Shown here in pieces: positions 1-5,887 of a DNA stretch of 13,067 nucleotides; positions within the stretch are counted from its first letter, which is position 1, and each line of letters starts with the position of its first letter. Below the pieces are notes generated by a model. That model made no database searches. It saw only the letters and a program-made list of their open reading frames with translations, and was not told where the DNA came from. A program made the position numbers and the translations under genes. The stretch is from NCBI GenBank assembly GCA_014729495.1, contig WJJV01000054.1, positions 1 through 13,067 of the forward strand. Direction: 5' to 3'. The stretch is from Candidatus Woesearchaeota archaeon (lineage in GTDB: Archaea; Nanobdellota; Nanobdellia; Woesearchaeales; UBA12501).

Positions 1-1209
1 AAGGCATTCCTTGAGGTCATGGCAGAAGGAGATGCCCATGGAAGGATATTCTCATTCCCTATACCTACATACAATGTCACAAAGGACTTCAACTGGGAGA
101 GCGAGAATGCAGGGCTGCTTTTTGACCTGACAGCAAAGTATGGAACGCCATACTTCCAGAACTATGTGGGTTCAGACCTGGATCCTAAATCTATCAGGGC
201 CATGTGCTGCAGGCTCAACCTTGATCAGAACGAGCTCATCAACAGGCCTGGAGGAATGTGGGGTCCAGGAGACAGCACAGGAAGCCTTGGTGTGGTCACA
301 ATAAATCTCAACAGGCTCGGATACGAGGCAAAGTCAAAAGAGGAATTGTTTGAGAATCTGAAGCACTACATGGACATGGCAAAAGAATCTCTTGAGACAA
401 AAAGAAGGTTAGTCAACAAGAACCTTGATAACGGCCTTATGCCATACACAAAAAGATACCTCGGAACCTTCAAGAACCACTTCTCAACAATAGGCCTTAT
501 AGGGATGAATGAGTGCAGCCTTAATTTCCTGGGCAAGGGAATAGAGACAGAAGAAGGCAAGAATTTTGCTATTGAGGTTCTGCACTTCATGAGAGATAAG
601 ATAAGGGATTATCAGGAAGAGACAGGAAACCTGTACAATCTTGAGGCTACTCCTGGAGAAGGTGCATCATACAGGCTCGCAAGAGAGGACAAGAAGATGT
701 ACCCTGGAATAATAACCTCAGGCAAGGACGAGCCTTACCTGACAAACTCAACACAGCTTCCTGTGAACTTCACTGATGATGCAGTAGATGCTCTGGAGCA
801 CCAGAATGACATACAGCCGTTGTACACAGGAGGGACCATATTCCATACTTTCCTTGGAGAGAAGGTGACAGATGCTGAAGCAGCAAAACAGCTTGTCAGG
901 AAGATAGCAAACAACACAAAGATACCTTACTTCAGCATTACTCCGACATTCTCTATCTGCGCAGAGCATGGCTACATAAATGGAGAGAAGTTCAACTGCC
1001 CCTCATGCAATAAACCTACAGAGGTTTACTCAAGGGTTGTCGGATATTACAGGCCTATTGCCCAGTGGAACAAAGGAAAGAAAGAGGAGTTCAAGGACAG
1101 GCTGGAGTTTGTTGAAGGAAAGACCATTCAGCATAAGTTCAGTAAAGAGATGCAGGTAAGTGTAGAGAGCAGTTCAGACAAGGGTGATTGCGATGATAAA
1201 GAAGTATAA
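1..1209 (+). CDS. nrdD: Anaerobic (class III) ribonucleoside-triphosphate reductase, 3' part
   Basis: Catalytic subunit of the oxygen-sensitive glycyl-radical ribonucleotide reductase, which converts ribonucleoside triphosphates to deoxy forms. The frame is open to base 1, so the gene begins upstream; 402 codons are visible where the family usually has about 600-700. Numbering from the ATG at 19, the core motifs are FSFPIPTYN (11-19), MCCRLNL (62-68) and the finger-loop motif GLIGMNEC (159-166), whose Cys166 is the expected thiyl-radical residue. A C-terminal zinc site is formed by the Cys in SICAEHGY and the CPSC pair. The glycyl-radical motif RVVGYYRP places the radical on Gly342 (codon 1042-1044). 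Downstream lie a redoxin (17-nt overlap) and nrdG, so this is a complete class III RNR operon. The protein runs 54 residues past the radical glycine and ends in an acidic tail with one cysteine, longer than I expect for the family. Family assignment is very secure. Confidence 0.97.
   Translation, partial: KAFLEVMAEGDAHGRIFSFPIPTYNVTKDFNWESENAGLLFDLTAKYGTPYFQNYVGSDLDPKSIRAMCCRLNLDQNELINRPGGMWGPGDSTGSLGVVTINLNRLGYEAKSKEELFENLKHYMDMAKESLETKRRLVNKNLDNGLMPYTKRYLGTFKNHFSTIGLIGMNECSLNFLGKGIETEEGKNFAIEVLHFMRDKIRDYQEETGNLYNLEATPGEGASYRLAREDKKMYPGIITSGKDEPYLTNSTQLPVNFTDDAVDALEHQNDIQPLYTGGTIFHTFLGEKVTDAEAAKQLVRKIANNTKIPYFSITPTFSICAEHGYINGEKFNCPSCNKPTEVYSRVVGYYRPIAQWNKGKKEEFKDRLEFVEGKTIQHKFSKEMQVSVESSSDKGDCDDKEV
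1183..1188 (+). promoter_or_regulatory. Ribosome binding site GGTGAT of the redoxin gene
   Basis: GGTGAT matches the anti-Shine-Dalgarno tail of archaeal 16S rRNA and lies 4 nt before the ATG at 1193. It overlaps the alternative GTG start at 1184, so it favours the ATG. It sits inside the end of nrdD, as expected for coupled translation. Confidence 0.6.
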
Positions 1210-1438
1210 GCTTTTCACTACAGAGATCTGCCCCAGATGCCCTTCTGTAAAGGAGTACATGGAGAAGGCGGACATTGAGGGAGAGATGGTCAATGCTTCA
1301 GAAGATGAAGGCCTCAAGCAGGCCTCTGAAGCCAATGTCACATCAGTTCCCACTGTGATATTCTTTGATGAAGAAGGCAAAGAGACAGCAAGGGCAGGCT
1401 CAGTTGAAGAGATAAAGAAGATTCTTGAGGAGGGCTGA
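1193..1438 (+). CDS. Small thioredoxin/glutaredoxin-like protein (NrdH-type redoxin)
   Basis: An 81-residue thioredoxin-fold protein, probably a dithiol electron donor. The start is ATG 1193; an in-frame GTG at 1184 would add three residues but overlaps the ribosome binding site. The active site is the dithiol CPRC (Cys13, Cys16) after the first beta strand, and SVPT (51-54) supplies the cis-proline loop that lies against the dithiol in this fold. There is no signal peptide, so it is cytosolic. It overlaps the end of nrdD by 17 nt and ends 1 nt before nrdG. Some class III reductases take electrons from a redoxin rather than formate, and the placement here suggests that role; this is inference from context. 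It could instead be a general thiol-disulfide reductant. Confidence 0.9.
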   Translation: MIKKYKLFTTEICPRCPSVKEYMEKADIEGEMVNASEDEGLKQASEANVTSVPTVIFFDEEGKETARAGSVEEIKKILEEG

Positions 1439-1439
1439 C

Positions 1440-2144
1440 ATGGTTCTTATCAAAGGCCTGCAGAAGACAAGTGTTGTGGATTATCCTGGAAAGGTCTCAT
1501 GTGTCATCTTCACAGCAGGATGCAACTTCAGGTGTCCTTTCTGCCATAATGCAGGCCTCATTGAGAAAAAGGGATATGATAAGATCAATACAATAGAGGA
1601 GAATGAATTCTTTGATCTGCTTGACAGAAGAAAGAAGTGGATTGATGGGGTGGTGATAACAGGAGGAGAGCCCACAATCCATAAGGATCTTCCCCAACTG
1701 GCTGGAAAGATAAAGAATAAAGGTTTCCTTCTGAAGATAGACACCAATGGAACAGATCCGGATATGCTAAAGCATCTCGTCAATGAGGGTCTTGTTGACT
1801 TCATTGCAATGGATGTGAAAGCAGACACAGATAATTACAGCAGAGCATCTGGTGTTAAAGCAGACATGGATTCCATAAAAGAGAGCATCATGATAATAAG
1901 GGATTCGGGCATTGATCATGAGTTCAGGACAACCATGGTGCCAGGCATACATGCAGAAGAGAACATCAGAAAGATGGGTGAGATGCTCAAGGGATCAAAG
2001 AGGATAGCGCTTCAGCAGTTTGACAACAGGAGCACATATGATAAATCATATGCTGGCGTGAAACCGTTCACAAAAGAAGAGATGATTACTTTCCATGACA
2101 TGCTTAAGGATTACGCTGATAATGTTGAGATAAGGGCTGATTAG
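1440..2144 (+). CDS. nrdG: Anaerobic ribonucleotide reductase activating protein (radical SAM)
   Basis: A 234-residue radical SAM activase that abstracts a hydrogen from the NrdD glycine to make the glycyl radical. The iron-sulfur motif is GCNFRCPFC (Cys28, Cys32, Cys35), following the typical N-terminus with VVDYPGK (12-18). GGEPT (75-79) is the SAM amino-group contact motif, and IDTNGT (100-105) is another expected strand motif. Start choice: a TTG at 1425 would add five residues, but GGAGG at 1429-1433 sits correctly before the ATG at 1440. It lies 1 nt after the redoxin gene and is the last gene of the nrdD-redoxin-nrdG operon; a promoter for the next gene follows. It belongs to the longer archaeal/bacterial class of about 230 residues rather than the short E. 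coli type of about 150. Confidence 0.95.
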   Translation: MVLIKGLQKTSVVDYPGKVSCVIFTAGCNFRCPFCHNAGLIEKKGYDKINTIEENEFFDLLDRRKKWIDGVVITGGEPTIHKDLPQLAGKIKNKGFLLKIDTNGTDPDMLKHLVNEGLVDFIAMDVKADTDNYSRASGVKADMDSIKESIMIIRDSGIDHEFRTTMVPGIHAEENIRKMGEMLKGSKRIALQQFDNRSTYDKSYAGVKPFTKEEMITFHDMLKDYADNVEIRAD

Positions 2145-2148
2145 CCTT

Positions 2149-2167
2149 TCTCATGGGTTTAATGAGA
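2149..2167 (+). other. Weak stem-loop after nrdG
   Basis: TCTCAT and ATGAGA are perfect 6-bp arms around a 7-nt loop, starting 5 nt after the nrdG stop codon. It could mark the end of the operon transcript or protect its 3' end. There is no T-run after it, and archaeal termination usually depends on T-runs, so a terminator role is doubtful. Confidence 0.25.
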
Positions 2168-2199
2168 TCTGTTGACAGTGTGAAAAGCACCAAAAAACA

Positions 2200-2207
2200 T
2201 TTATATG
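2200..2207 (+). promoter_or_regulatory. TATA box for dcd
   Basis: TTTATATG lies in an A-rich stretch; a start about 26 bp downstream falls near 2229, leaving a leader of about 10 nt before ATG 2240. A G-rich Shine-Dalgarno-like stretch (AAGGGGGG, 2228-2235) precedes the ATG. This gives dcd its own promoter apart from the nrd operon. Confidence 0.6.
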
Positions 2208-2239
2208 CATTGGATAACTAATTTCATAAGGGGGGAACA

Positions 2240-2812
2240 ATGGTTGTATTAAGCGATAGAGATATAAAAGATGCCATAAGCAAAGGAGAGATTGTGATAG
2301 AAGACCTTTCTGAAGAGAATATAGGCTCTTCATCTGTTGACCTGACGCTCGGCAGTGAGTTCAGGATATTCAAGCATTCTGAAGTAACGCATGTTGATCC
2401 CAGAGAGGGCAATTTCGACCATCTGATGGATCTTGTCAAGAAAAGCGATGAAGATGCATTCATAATACACCCAGGAGAGTTCATCCTCGCAACCACAAGA
2501 GAGTATGTCAAGGTTCCTGACAACATGATAGCAAGGCTTGACGGAAGGAGCTCATGGGGAAGGCTCGGCATTGTAGTGCACTCAACAGCCGGCTCTGTCC
2601 ACCCTGGATTTGAAGGAAAGCTCACGCTGGAGATGGCTAACATAAGCAAGGTGCCTGTAAAGCTGTGGCCTGGCTCAAGGATATGCCAGCTTACATTCGA
2701 GAAGATGAGCAGCCCTGCAGATAACCCTTACAATAAAAGGAAGGGATCAAAGTATCACGGCCAGAGAGATCCCAGCATAAGCAAGATATCAATGGACAAC
2801 AATATCCAATGA
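2240..2812 (+). CDS. dcd: dCTP deaminase
   Basis: Deaminates dCTP to dUTP on the way to dTTP; 190 residues, normal family length. The Dcd/dUTPase trimer fold is shown by the N-terminal SSSVDLTLG (30-38), the nucleotide-binding RSSWGRLG (103-110), and VHSTAGSVHPGF followed by GKLTLEM, where Glu131 is the expected catalytic base. The C-terminal arm NPYNKRKGSKYHGQ (162-175) matches the E. coli Dcd tail that closes over the nucleotide. His121 stands where E. coli Dcd has Asp in its IDPGW motif; the equivalent Asp matters in dUTPase and bifunctional enzymes, so a single-function deaminase is the likelier reading. No separate dUTPase gene is in the window. It follows the nrd operon, which fits deoxynucleotide supply. 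Its own TATA box is at 2200-2207. Confidence 0.93.
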   Translation: MVVLSDRDIKDAISKGEIVIEDLSEENIGSSSVDLTLGSEFRIFKHSEVTHVDPREGNFDHLMDLVKKSDEDAFIIHPGEFILATTREYVKVPDNMIARLDGRSSWGRLGIVVHSTAGSVHPGFEGKLTLEMANISKVPVKLWPGSRICQLTFEKMSSPADNPYNKRKGSKYHGQRDPSISKISMDNNIQ

Positions 2813-2819
2813 CCTTACA

Positions 2820-2836
2820 CTGCAGATGTTCTGCAG
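2820..2836. repeat. Perfect 7-bp inverted repeat between dcd and the permease gene
   Basis: CTGCAGA - TGT - TCTGCAG, a 17-bp near-palindrome centred 34 bp before the permease ATG. It could be an operator for a metal-responsive repressor or an RNA hairpin between two cotranscribed genes. No convincing TATA box lies in the 49-bp gap, so the permease may be read through from dcd. The 9-mer CTGCAGATG recurs in the palindrome at 11861-11876. Confidence 0.5.
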
Positions 2837-2861
2837 ATCATAAGAGCGAAAATATGGGGAT

Positions 2862-4028
2862 ATGGTTTCAAAAAGAGATCCAATATGCGGCATGGAAGGC
2901 CATATCAAAGCGCATGGCCACTACTTCTGTTCAGAGCAGTGCATAGAGAAATATGAGAAGAAGCACAGCATAAGCAAGAAAGACAGATACTGCCCTACAT
3001 GCAGCATCAGCAAGGCAAAGAAGTGGTACAAGCAGCCATTCTACATATTCTTAGTCCTCACAACAGCATTATTCATTATTACCTACCTATCTGAACCTCT
3101 CAATCCTGTTTTTGAAGCTCTTGTTGACTACCTAAATCTGATATGGTGGGCAATACTTCTTGGATTCCTCCTTGGAGGCATCATTGATTATTATGTGCCC
3201 AACGAGTACATTGAGAAGTATCTCTCAAGACACAGGAAAAGGACAATAGGTTATGCTGTCCTGTTCGGATTCCTGATGTCAGCATGCTCCCATGGCATAC
3301 TTGCCCTTGCGATCGAACTGTACAAAAAGGGGGCCAATACATCATCAGTCATAGCTTTTCTTCTGGCATCTCCATGGGCAAATCTTCCAATAACAATACT
3401 CCTTATAGGATTCTTCGGGCTCAAGGCATTATTCCTTATATTCTCAGCAATAATAATAGCCATAATAACCGGGCTGATATACCAGGTCCTTGAGAGAAAA
3501 GGGTGGGTGGAGTGCAAAGCCTGCAAGCTTGGAGAGGACAAGGAGATCCACAACAGACTCAATGTATGGGAGGACATAAGAAAGAGATGGAACAAGAAGA
3601 AGCTGACAAGGCAGACAATATGGAAGGACGCAAAAGGAGTTGCTAAAGGATCATGGTCATTGTCAAAGATGGTGCTCTGGTGGATACTCATCGGGATGAT
3701 ACTGGCCAGCTTTGCGCGCGCATTCATTCCCCAGAACTTTTTCCTGAATTACATGGGTGCGACAGCTCTGGGCTTGATAGTGACCCTTGGCCTTGCGACA
3801 ATAATAGAGGTGTGCTCAGAAGGATCATCTCCAATGGCATTTGAGATATTCAGGCAGACAGGCGCTTTCGGAAACAGCTTTGTCTTTCTCATGGCAGGAG
3901 TTGCAACAGATTACACTGAGATCGGACTCATATGGCATAATATAGGAAAGAAGGCAGCAATATGGCTGCCGATAATCACGGTTCCTCAGATACTTGTGCT
4001 TGGATTTGCATTCAATCTTTTCCTTTAA
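2862..4028 (+). CDS. YHS-domain/DUF318 family permease, probable heavy-metal efflux
   Basis: A 388-residue multispan membrane protein of the permease family that includes ArsP and the SO_0444-type Cu/Zn exporters. Residues 5-34 form a YHS/TRASH-like metal-binding module: DPICGM with Cys9, then YFCSEQC with Cys23 and Cys27. A further CPTC (44-47) follows. About eight hydrophobic segments lie in two halves (about 57-76, 92-110, 128-150, 157-209; then 269-288, 297-315, 338-355, 366-388). Each half has a conserved membrane cysteine: SACSHG (Cys142) and IIEVCSEG (Cys318), likely transport-path residues. The central hydrophilic loop has another CKAC pair (218-221) and a basic stretch. The start is ATG 2862 with a weak GGGGAT ahead. 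The stop is 9 bp from the convergent exonuclease gene. The substrate cannot be read from sequence; the cysteine-rich modules favour a thiophilic metal or arsenical. Confidence 0.87.
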   Translation: MVSKRDPICGMEGHIKAHGHYFCSEQCIEKYEKKHSISKKDRYCPTCSISKAKKWYKQPFYIFLVLTTALFIITYLSEPLNPVFEALVDYLNLIWWAILLGFLLGGIIDYYVPNEYIEKYLSRHRKRTIGYAVLFGFLMSACSHGILALAIELYKKGANTSSVIAFLLASPWANLPITILLIGFFGLKALFLIFSAIIIAIITGLIYQVLERKGWVECKACKLGEDKEIHNRLNVWEDIRKRWNKKKLTRQTIWKDAKGVAKGSWSLSKMVLWWILIGMILASFARAFIPQNFFLNYMGATALGLIVTLGLATIIEVCSEGSSPMAFEIFRQTGAFGNSFVFLMAGVATDYTEIGLIWHNIGKKAAIWLPIITVPQILVLGFAFNLFL

Positions 4029-4037
4029 GAGAATCTA

Positions 4038-4787
4038 TCAGCTGTTGCCCCTTATTCTCTTCCATAATCCCCTGGCAGCAAAGTCAGCGATCGGCTTGAG
4101 ATTTATTATGTCCTCTTCATTGTATTTTATAAGAAGGTCAAGATAATAATCATCGCCAGTTGCCTTGAAAACCCTCCAGAGATTAGCAGCATCCTCGCCA
4201 GTCACATTCTTGAGTTCAGGCAGACGTTTTATCCCCAGATCATTCTCAATCTGCTTAAGACCTCCTTTGAGACCTATCCTTGAGCATACATGCCTGAGGT
4301 CAATATGGGGAACATCAGGCACAACACCCTGGAAGTATCTCTCAATAACAGGAAGGTCAAATGATGATCCATTGAATGTTATTATGAGTTTGTATTTCTC
4401 AAGCTCTTTCTTCAGCGCCTGTTTGTCAAGGTTGATGTCCTTTATCATCATCTTTGTGTCATAGCCATCATAAAGGCCTATCACAGTTATATGGCCGTAA
4501 TAGTGCGCTGTCTCTATGTCAAGGAAGACTGCCTCATCCCTGAACATCTCATATAGCCTCCATGCTTCAGAGGCAGGAATGGCTCTTTTCAGGAAACCCA
4601 TGCTGCTGTTGTACAGCTCTTTTCTCATATTCCTTATCTGCCTGTCAAAGAATCCCTTCCTCAATCCTATGCCCCTTATCTTCTTTGCGCTGATGAACAT
4701 TTCCCAGTCTTCAATTCCCTGTTTCCATATATTATTCTCTGTCTTTAGGCCTATCCTGTCTAGGAACACGAATGATTCTCTTATCAT
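4038..4787 (-). CDS. DEDDy-type 3'-5' exonuclease (YprB-like RNase H fold) with N-terminal HhH-like segment
   Basis: A 249-residue predicted nuclease. Residues 7-32 (VFLDRIGLKTENN, then LWK-like and GIEDWEMF) resemble the helix-hairpin-helix segment seen at the front of YprB-like and RecB-like single-strand nucleases. The catalytic domain starts near 85: FLDIET (Asp90, Glu92) is exonuclease motif I, ITFNGSSFD (136-144, Asp144) is motif II, HIDLRH (161-166) follows, and YNEED (Tyr222, Asp226) is the Yx3D motif III of DEDDy enzymes. All four acidic ligands are present, so the enzyme should be active with two metal ions. No signal or membrane segment. It converges on the permease gene with a 9-bp gap. 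A TATA box at 4810-4817 lies about 26 bp from the ATG, so the mRNA is probably leaderless. Substrate (DNA or RNA) and biological role are unknown. Confidence 0.85.
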   Translation of the reverse strand: MIRESFVFLDRIGLKTENNIWKQGIEDWEMFISAKKIRGIGLRKGFFDRQIRNMRKELYNSSMGFLKRAIPASEAWRLYEMFRDEAVFLDIETAHYYGHITVIGLYDGYDTKMMIKDINLDKQALKKELEKYKLIITFNGSSFDLPVIERYFQGVVPDVPHIDLRHVCSRIGLKGGLKQIENDLGIKRLPELKNVTGEDAANLWRVFKATGDDYYLDLLIKYNEEDIINLKPIADFAARGLWKRIRGNS

Positions 4788-4809
4788 GATAAGAACACAG
4801 GAAACTCTG

Positions 4810-4817
4810 TTTATATA
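4810..4817 (-). promoter_or_regulatory. TATA box for the exonuclease gene
   Basis: Reads TATATAAA on the minus strand, centred 26-27 bp before the ATG at 4787. The expected transcription start is at or beside the start codon, and no Shine-Dalgarno sequence is seen, so a leaderless mRNA is likely. The remaining bases to 4926 show nothing further. Confidence 0.65.
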
Positions 4818-4926
4818 CTTTTTTGCTGAGACTGTCCAGTGGGCAGTGATTTAAGAAGAACATAATAGAAGAGAATGCAGCATAAAAGTAGATCATAAGC
4901 AGTAAAAACCTGTTAAAAGCCAGAAC

Positions 4927-5502
4927 TCAATAGTCATGGCCTGGCGCGAGTGTCTTGAAGTCATAATCAAGCAGCTTAATGAGTGAATCATTGAGCTTTC
5001 CAGGAGCAGAAGTGGGAAGATCTGTCCTTCCCAACTGCTTCTTTGAGAACATTGTGTCGCCAGAGAACAGGATCTTCTTCTCTGGGTACATAAGGCATAC
5101 TGAGCCTGCTGTGTGGCCAGGCACTTCAACAACATCCAGAGGCCCGATCCTCTCTGGCAGGGGCTTCAGGTCAACACTGAACTTATCAACTATGCTTGGA
5201 TTGAGCACTGCCTCTTCTCTCTTGTGGTTGTAGTCAGCGATCTCTTTTGCTGAGGCGTAGAACTGCGCATTAGGAAAAATGTCAAAATTGCCGATATGAT
5301 CATAGTGCAGGTGCGTGAATATAACAATATCTATCTCCCTCAGGTCAATCAGGTTTCCCAGTAAGGTGAGTAACTGCTGCCTGTCTGCCCTGTTTCCTGC
5401 ATCTATGATTATCTTGTCATCTCCTGCATCAATATAATAGATATTCACATGGTCTGTTCCTGTGAATTTCCACACATTATCAGAAATCTTGTCCACTTTC
5501 AT
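4927..5502 (-). CDS. Metallo-beta-lactamase fold hydrolase (glyoxalase II-like)
   Basis: A 191-residue soluble metal-dependent hydrolase. From the ATG at 5502 it has the full ligand set of the superfamily: HLHYDH (His64, His66, Asp68, His69), GHTAGS (His130), SGDTMF (Asp149) and PGHDY (His189), giving a complete binuclear site. The length and motif spacing fit the small hydrolases of the glyoxalase II/lactonase type rather than RNA-processing or beta-lactamase branches, but the substrate cannot be told. Start choice: a TTG at 5520 would add six residues, but GAGG at 5511-5514 lies 8 nt before the ATG. It is the last gene of a minus-strand run with the small membrane protein (27-nt gap) and the site-2-protease-like protein. 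That link suggests a shared membrane-associated task, though cotranscription may be chance. Confidence 0.9.
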   Translation of the reverse strand: MKVDKISDNVWKFTGTDHVNIYYIDAGDDKIIIDAGNRADRQQLLTLLGNLIDLREIDIVIFTHLHYDHIGNFDIFPNAQFYASAKEIADYNHKREEAVLNPSIVDKFSVDLKPLPERIGPLDVVEVPGHTAGSVCLMYPEKKILFSGDTMFSKKQLGRTDLPTSAPGKLNDSLIKLLDYDFKTLAPGHDY

Positions 5503-5510
5503 GTTTCTTG

Positions 5511-5514
5511 CCTC
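5511..5514 (-). promoter_or_regulatory. Ribosome binding site deciding the hydrolase start
   Basis: GAGG on the minus strand, 8 nt ahead of the ATG at 5502. The only alternative, a TTG at 5520, has a GGAGA directly touching it, too close to work well. Confidence 0.45.
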
Positions 5515-5529
5515 GAACAATCTCCAGGA

Positions 5530-5883
5530 CTATCTTATGTACTCTTTCTCATGCGCGTACCAGCTAATGGATGTCCCTATTATGAAGACAAATACAATTA
5601 TCTTCCAGTTGCCGTATCTTGATCCCAGCAGGTATCCTATGAGCAGGCCCAGCACAATGAGATAGAAAGGCACCATGTTCTTCCTCAACTGAAGAAGCCT
5701 TCCTGACATCAGACCGAAAAGGAAGATGACTATATAGCTGAAGAATGCGCTTCCTATGGATAGTGATATTATGAAGCCTATGATCAGGAGGGTGAAGAAG
5801 AATAGCTCTACCCACTTATCAAGGAATCCTTCTGCTCTTCTGTTGTCAATATTTTTTATTGGACTGTTGATTGGACTGATCAT
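5530..5883 (-). CDS. Small four-helix membrane protein, function unknown
   Basis: A 117-residue protein not recognised as any named family. Hydrophobic segments at about 25-43, 46-63, 70-87 and 91-109 suggest four membrane helices with short loops. A polar N-terminus of about 23 residues and a charged C-terminus (HEKEYIR) flank them. No cysteine or other obvious catalytic residue is seen. Translation starts at ATG 5883 behind a strong GAGGTGA site located inside the end of the upstream gene, whose stop codon is 4 nt away, so the two are very likely cotranslated. The hydrolase gene follows after 27 nt. A structural or partner role for the upstream protease-like protein is a reasonable guess only. 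Confidence 0.75.
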   Translation of the reverse strand: MISPINSPIKNIDNRRAEGFLDKWVELFFFTLLIIGFIISLSIGSAFFSYIVIFLFGLMSGRLLQLRKNMVPFYLIVLGLLIGYLLGSRYGNWKIIVFVFIIGTSISWYAHEKEYIR

Positions 5884-5887
5884 TTTC

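Noticed and set aside
1425..1439. TTG start for nrdG
   Set aside because: It would include the ribosome binding site in the coding region; ATG 1440 has GGAGG at the right distance and gives the usual N-terminus.
2149..2167. Intrinsic terminator after nrdG
   Set aside because: The 6-bp stem has no following T-run, and archaeal terminators depend on T-runs; kept only as a weak stem-loop.
3251..3727. 158-codon open frame opposite the permease gene
   Set aside because: It is fully antisense to strongly supported family motifs, has no promoter or ribosome site and its translation looks like no protein; a shadow of the permease codon pattern.
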